Assembly (NCBI GenBank): GCA_013822345.1
Contig: PNKH01000002.1
Span: forward strand, 62,001-126,000
Length of the DNA stretch: 64,000 bases
Direction of reading: 5' to 3'
DNA from: Isosphaera sp.
GTDB taxonomy: Bacteria > Planctomycetota > Planctomycetia > Gemmatales > Gemmataceae
Shown: positions 59,177 to 64,000 of the stretch, piece by piece
Layout of the letters: the number at the start of each line of letters is the position of its first letter
Position numbering within the stretch: position 1 is the stretch's first letter
Notes under the pieces: generated by a model
The model's database searches: none
Told to the model about the DNA's origin: nothing
Seen by the model: the letters and a program-made list of their open reading frames with translations, nothing else
Position numbers and translations under genes: made by a program

Positions 59177-59206
59177 GGCGCGCCCGGTGTGCACACCGGG
59201 CGCGCC
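59177..59206. terminator. 30-nt perfect palindrome between convergent genes
   Basis: ggcgcgcccggtgtgcacaccgggcgcgcc. Confidence 0.6.
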
Positions 59207-59212
59207 GGCCAC

Positions 59213-60478
59213 TCACCCCAGCTCGCGGACCGTCTCGCGGTCGTCCAGGACGTGCATCGGCCGCCGCGCGTGGTCCGGGATCGTCGCCGCCGGGTCGATC
59301 CCGAGGTGCCGGTACAGGGTGGCGAGCACGTTCGCCGGGGTGTACGGGGTCCCCTTCGCCCGCCCGCCGTGGGCGTCCGTCTCGCCGACCACCTGGCCGA
59401 CCCGGAACCCGCCGCCGGCCACGACCGCGGCGCCCGCCTCCGGCCAGTGATCCCGGCCGTCCCCGCGGCTGATCCTGGGGGCGCGGCCGAACTCGCCCCA
59501 CAGCACCACCGCCACGTCCTTGTCGAGCCCGCGGTCGTAGAGGTCGGTGACCAGGGCGTGAAACCCCCGGTCGAGCTGCGGCAGTTGGTCCTTGTGGTCG
59601 ACGAAGTTCTTCTCGTGGGTGTCCCAGTCCCCGACCTTGCACGTCACCACCGACACCCCGGCCTCCACCAGACGCCGGGCCGCCAGGAAGCTCTGGCAGA
59701 ACTTGCCGTACCGGTCGTGCGCCGCGGCCGGCTCCCGCGACACGTCGAACGCCTCGCGCGTCTTCGGCGAGGCGATCATTTCGGCCGCCCGGCGGGTGTA
59801 CTCGTCGACCCCGGCCATCCCGCCGGTGGCGTCGACCTGCCGGCTGAGGTCGTCGAACCCGGCGAGGAGGCGGCGGCGGTCGGCGAGGGTGTCGAGGGTG
59901 ACGCCCTTCGGCAGGGTGAGGTTGGCCAGGCCCTCGGCCCGCGGGGCGAACGGCCGGTGCGCCGGCCCGAGGTACGTCGGGCCCTCGTTGTCGTACAGCC
60001 CCGGCGGCTTGTACATGAGGCTGACGTACGGCGGCAGCCCGTCGGTCCGCGGTCGCAGGTGGCTGACGACGGAGCCGATGACCGGGCGCTTCCCGCGGTC
60101 GGGGAAGCCGGTCAGGATGTAGTGCGGGGTGTGGTCGCCGATGTCGACCGACTTGACCCCGCGGAGGATCGCGATCTTGTCGGCGATGGAGGCGGTCCGC
60201 GGCAGGTGCTCGCACACCCGCACCCCGGGGACGTTCGTCGGGATCGGCTTGAACTCGCCGCGGACCTCGGCCGGGGCGTCCGGCTTCGGGTCGTAGCTGT
60301 CGATGTGGGACGCCCCGCCGCGGAGCCAGATCATGATGACCGACTTCGGGCGGGCGGCGGCCGGCGTCGGGGGCGCGGCCCGGAGGCGGAGGATGTCGGC
60401 GAGGGTGAGGCCGGCGAACGCCAGCCCGCCGGCCCGGAGCACGTCCCGCCGCGACGCGGTTCCGCAGATCGTGAGCAC
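59213..60478 (-). CDS. DUF1501 domain protein
   Basis: SRRDVLRAGGLAFAGLTLADIL, VIMIWLRGGASHIDSYDPKPDAPAEVRGEF. Confidence 0.92.
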   Translation of the reverse strand: MLTICGTASRRDVLRAGGLAFAGLTLADILRLRAAPPTPAAARPKSVIMIWLRGGASHIDSYDPKPDAPAEVRGEFKPIPTNVPGVRVCEHLPRTASIADKIAILRGVKSVDIGDHTPHYILTGFPDRGKRPVIGSVVSHLRPRTDGLPPYVSLMYKPPGLYDNEGPTYLGPAHRPFAPRAEGLANLTLPKGVTLDTLADRRRLLAGFDDLSRQVDATGGMAGVDEYTRRAAEMIASPKTREAFDVSREPAAAHDRYGKFCQSFLAARRLVEAGVSVVTCKVGDWDTHEKNFVDHKDQLPQLDRGFHALVTDLYDRGLDKDVAVVLWGEFGRAPRISRGDGRDHWPEAGAAVVAGGGFRVGQVVGETDAHGGRAKGTPYTPANVLATLYRHLGIDPAATIPDHARRPMHVLDDRETVRELG

Positions 60479-60557
60479 GGGTGTCCTCCGGCAAAGGGTG
60501 TGAGGGCGGGGTGACCACCGGTTCTACCGCGCCGCGACCGGCCGGGCAACGGCCGAG

Positions 60558-61020
60558 TCACGGCGTCGGGGGCGGGGCGAGCACGCCCGCCGGGGTCAGC
60601 ACGATGATCCCGGCGTACCGGCGGAAGTCCGGCTCGTTGAAGGTGAGGAGGTGGGTGAGGCCGTGGGCGTGCATGGCGGCGACGAGCCGGGCGTCGTGGG
60701 CCGTCTTCCCGACGACCTTGTAGATGGCCATGAGCCGCCTCCACTCGGCGAACACGGCGGGGGTGTCGGGGAGGGAGTACGGAGAAGTGGGTTTCGAGGA
60801 ACGCGAACTCGGCGAGCACCTCGGCGGGCGTCCGGCCCCGCCCGTTCTGGGCCGCGGGGCGGGTGGAGACCACCCAGAACTCGTAGAAGTTCTGCGGCAC
60901 CATCCAGAGGGCGTCCCCTTGCCGGCTGAGCAGGTCGGTCGCGTCCGACGCGGCGGGGTGCTGGGGGTGGGTCCGGTCGGCGAACCGGAGCAGGACGTTC
61001 GTGTCGAGGAGGACGTTCAT
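60558..61020 (-). pseudogene. PIN-domain toxin (VapC-like), disrupted by a frameshift
   Basis: MNVLLDTNVLLRFADRTHPQH... (start 61020) continues only in another frame as DTPAVFAEWRRLMAIYKVVGKTAHDARLVAAMHAHGLTHLLTFNEPDFRRY. Confidence 0.75.
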
Positions 61021-61025
61021 TCCCC

Positions 61026-61271
61026 TCAGCCTTCGTACATGCTCTCCCGGCTGTCGTCCATCGTCGTGGGGCGCACCGGAAGGCTCGCGATCCACGCCCG
61101 GAACTCGGCCGACCACCGCTCCAGGTCGGCCTGTGTGGGGGACCGTGGGTACGGGGCCCGCTTCTCGCGGGCCTCGCGGACGAGCTGCTGGACGTACCGG
61201 ACGAACCCCTCGGGGAGGCCGGTCAGGTCGAGGAGGACGGGGGTCGGCGGTGGGGTGGTGTCGGTGCTCAT
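61026..61271 (-). CDS. Putative antitoxin partner of the PIN-domain ORF
   Basis: 81-aa ORF immediately upstream of the PIN ORF (5-bp gap); assignment by context only. Confidence 0.55.
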   Translation of the reverse strand: MSTDTTPPPTPVLLDLTGLPEGFVRYVQQLVREAREKRAPYPRSPTQADLERWSAEFRAWIASLPVRPTTMDDSRESMYEG

Positions 61272-61302
61272 GGCGCCAGGATACCACGGCCGGCCGGGGC
61301 GG

Positions 61303-63270
61303 TCACGCCAGGTCGTTCTCGTCGCGCGGGGCGGGGCCGAAGTCGAGCGTCACGCCCCGGACGCGGAGGGCGCCGGCCGACGCGCCGGGCGCCTTCCGCT
61401 CGACCACGACCGCGACGCCGAGGCCGTTGCCGATCCGGAAGTTCGCCCCCGGGGCGGACGACCCGAGGAACTTCTCGACCCGGAACGACCCGTCCTTGCC
61501 GAACGCCGGGCGGAACTCGGCCGACGCCAGCTCCTCGACATCCCGCGGGTCCTTGTTCGGGTCGCGGAACCGGAACAGCACCAGCCGGCAGGCGAAGTGG
61601 GCGAGGAACCCCGTCTCGAACTCCTCCGCCGACGCCGCCTCGCCGCACGCCCGGACCGTGAACGTGTACTGCCCGCCGCGGGCGTTGCGGATCTCCTGCG
61701 CCAGCACGCACCGCGCCCCGCCGCCCACCACGACCCCGGCCTCGTCCTTCCGGACGGCCGGGAGCGGGTCGGCGCGCCAGCCCTTCCGCCGGGCCGGCGG
61801 GGCGGGCGGCACCAGCGGCAGCGGCTCGCGGAAGTCGGCGTCGAGGAGGAAGCGCGAGTCGTAGGGCGGGACGAAGGCGGGGTCGCCGCCCGGCTCGCAC
61901 CGGGCGGTCGTCGCCGGTGCAGTTCCCAGTGCGGCGGCGACCGGCTCGCCCTTCGTGAGCGGGTGCGGGCGGTTGGTCTTGTCGACGAACATGCCGCCGG
62001 GGTCGATCCCGAGCAGGTGGAAGATCGTCGCCGTCAGGTCGCCGCCGCGGACCGGGTCGGTCTGCGGGTACGCCCCGTTCTTGTCGCTCGCCCCGACCGC
62101 CTGGCCGCCGCGCACCCCCGCCCCCGCCAGCGCGACGCTGAACACGTGCCCCCAGTGGTCGCGGCCGCCCTGCTTGTTGATCCGCGGCGTCCGCCCGAAC
62201 TCCCCGGCCACCACCACCAGCGTCTCGTCGAGCAGCCCGCGGTCCGACAGGTCGTCGAGCAGGGCCGCGAAGGAAACGTCGAACATCGGGCAGAGGGAGT
62301 CTTGCAGCCGGTCGGCGTTCTGGGCGTGGGTGTCCCACATCGGGTTGTCCACGGCCGAGTCGCCCGGGTCGCGCGCCCAGTTGACGTGGACCAGCCGCAC
62401 CCCGGCCTCGACCAGCCGGCGGGCCAGCAGGCACGACTGCCCCCAGGTGTACCGGCCGTACCGGTCGCGGGTCTTCTCCGACTCCCGCGACAGGTCGAAC
62501 GCCGCCCGGGCCTTCCCGGACGTGACCAGGTCGAACGCGTTCCGCGACAGCCGGTCCCACGTCTCGACGGCCTCACCCGCCCACGCCCGGTCGAGCTTGC
62601 CGAGCAGGTCGCGGCGGCCGGCGAGGTCGGCGGCCGGGCCGAACCCCTCGATCCGGTACTCGGCCGCGGCCGGGTCGCCGACGAACCGGGCCGGCTCCCA
62701 CGCCTTGCCGAGGAACCCGGCCGTCTGCCCGGCGGGGGTGACGCTGTCGTTCAGCCGCATCAGGTCGGGAAGCCAGACCGAGGTGAGGCCGGGCAGCGCG
62801 GTGCTCGGCTTCAGCATCTTCACCACCGACCCGAAGTACGGCCAGTCGCTCGGCTTGATCTGGCGGGCACTGCCGGGGCCGTACGGGTAGCCGGTGAGGA
62901 GCCAGTACCCGCTGACATCGTGGTTGTCGTCGCGGGTCGAGACGGACCGGATGACGGCGAGCTTGTCGGCCCGGCGGGCGGTCCGCGGCAGGAGTTCGCA
63001 GAAGCGGATGCCGGGGACGTTCGTGGCGATCGGCTTGAACGGCCCGCGGATGTCCTCGGGGGCGTCCGGCTTCGGGTCGAACGTCTCGTGCTGCGGCGGG
63101 CCGCCCTGGAGCCACAGGTAGATGACGCTCTTCGCCCGGCCGAACGTCGAGCCGAGGCCGCGGGCCAGCGGCCGGGGTTCGTCGGCGCGGAGGAGCGGCG
63201 GGAGGGCGAGGCCGGCGGCCCCGGCGCGGAGCCAGTCGCGGCGGGAGACCTGGTCGGTGACGGAGGGCAC
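61303..63270 (-). CDS. DUF1501 domain protein
   Basis: VSRRDWLRAGAAGLALPPLLRA, VIYLWLQGGPPQHETFDPKPDAPEDIRGPFKPI; GTG start assumed. Confidence 0.9.
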   Translation of the reverse strand: MPSVTDQVSRRDWLRAGAAGLALPPLLRADEPRPLARGLGSTFGRAKSVIYLWLQGGPPQHETFDPKPDAPEDIRGPFKPIATNVPGIRFCELLPRTARRADKLAVIRSVSTRDDNHDVSGYWLLTGYPYGPGSARQIKPSDWPYFGSVVKMLKPSTALPGLTSVWLPDLMRLNDSVTPAGQTAGFLGKAWEPARFVGDPAAAEYRIEGFGPAADLAGRRDLLGKLDRAWAGEAVETWDRLSRNAFDLVTSGKARAAFDLSRESEKTRDRYGRYTWGQSCLLARRLVEAGVRLVHVNWARDPGDSAVDNPMWDTHAQNADRLQDSLCPMFDVSFAALLDDLSDRGLLDETLVVVAGEFGRTPRINKQGGRDHWGHVFSVALAGAGVRGGQAVGASDKNGAYPQTDPVRGGDLTATIFHLLGIDPGGMFVDKTNRPHPLTKGEPVAAALGTAPATTARCEPGGDPAFVPPYDSRFLLDADFREPLPLVPPAPPARRKGWRADPLPAVRKDEAGVVVGGGARCVLAQEIRNARGGQYTFTVRACGEAASAEEFETGFLAHFACRLVLFRFRDPNKDPRDVEELASAEFRPAFGKDGSFRVEKFLGSSAPGANFRIGNGLGVAVVVERKAPGASAGALRVRGVTLDFGPAPRDENDLA

Positions 63271-63356
63271 GATTCGCCTCCGGGTGGTGGGAGTGTCGCC
63301 TATACTAACCGTGCCGCCGGTGACCTCCAATCGATTTCGCCGCCCGAGACCCCACC

Positions 63357-64000
63357 GTGACCTACCGGATCGCCTGCGTCCTCCTCCTGCTCGCCGCCGC
63401 GCCGGCGGGCGCGGACGACCGCTTCGACACGGTCGTCAAGCCGTTCCTGGCGAAGCATTGCGTCGGGTGCCACGGCCCGGACATCCAGAAGGGCGACCTC
63501 CGCCTCGACACCCTCAAGCCGGGCACCGACAGCGCCGCCTGGAAGGCGGTGATGGACCGCACCCGGGGCGGCGAGATGCCGCCGCCGAAGCGGCCGCGGC
63601 CGGCGAAGGCCGACCTCGCCGCGATGACCGGGTGGGTCGAGGCGGAGCTGACGGCGGCGGAGAAGGCCCGGCAGGGGAAGGAAGGCCGGGTGGTGCTGCG
63701 GCGGCTGAACCGGACCGAGTACGAGAATACGGTGGGCGACCTGCTCGGGCTGCGGGTCGAGCTGTCGGACATGCTGCCGGAGGACGCGCTCGCCCACGGG
63801 TTCGACACCGTCGGCGAGGCGCTGAACATCTCGCCGGTGCATCTGGAGCGCTACCTGGCCGCCGCCCGCAAGGCCCTCGACGCCGGCCTCGTCAAGACGC
63901 CGAAGCCCGAGACGAAGTCCGCGAAGCACGCCTTCTACGACCTCCGGACCGGCAAGACGGACGCCGACGCCCGGATCAACGCCGAGCAACTCGCCAAGCT
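63357..64000 (+). CDS. Planctomycete cytochrome c (CxxCH) plus DUF1587/DUF1592-type protein, truncated by the window end
   Basis: Not in the ORF track; GTG start gives VTYRIACVLLLLAAAPAGADDRFDTVVKPFLAKHCVGCHGPDIQKGDLRLD...LRRLNRTEYENTVGDLLGL. Confidence 0.85.
   Translation, partial: MTYRIACVLLLLAAAPAGADDRFDTVVKPFLAKHCVGCHGPDIQKGDLRLDTLKPGTDSAAWKAVMDRTRGGEMPPPKRPRPAKADLAAMTGWVEAELTAAEKARQGKEGRVVLRRLNRTEYENTVGDLLGLRVELSDMLPEDALAHGFDTVGEALNISPVHLERYLAAARKALDAGLVKTPKPETKSAKHAFYDLRTGKTDADARINAEQLAK

Overview
This 64 kb window is very GC-rich and looks like the chromosome of a Planctomycete of the Gemmataceae type. Supporting evidence: several DUF1559 and DUF1501 proteins, a YTV-repeat wall-type protein, a BBP7-like barrel, the futalosine menaquinone genes mqnA/mqnC, a planctomycete-type cytochrome c/DUF1587-like protein, and LExLExRxxLA-type N-termini. 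I support about 59 coding regions. Most are housekeeping or lineage-typical: hemA with a HemX/CcsA-like partner, panD, trmB, a FabZ-like dehydratase, rfbB/rfbA, trxB, an ArgA-like gene, a trpG/pabA-type gene, gpsA, selA and a LysR regulator. No rRNA, tRNA or CRISPR array was recognised. The most striking unexplained structure is a dense set of long, often perfect inverted repeats (arms 15-44 bp) that fall into several sequence families. Most sit between genes, but some are translated: inside TrmB, at the C-termini of MqnA and MqnC, and at the N-terminus of a TolB-like protein. One family behaves like a ~94 bp element present in both orientations. Other leads: a vapD gene bracketed by an imperfect ~57 bp direct repeat of the argA 3' end; a C9 homopolymer that separates a typical export N-terminus from the rest of a secreted protein; a PIN-domain toxin ORF broken by a frameshift next to an antitoxin-like ORF; and two adjacent cysteine-rich small proteins. 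All family calls come from reading motifs; no database search was run.
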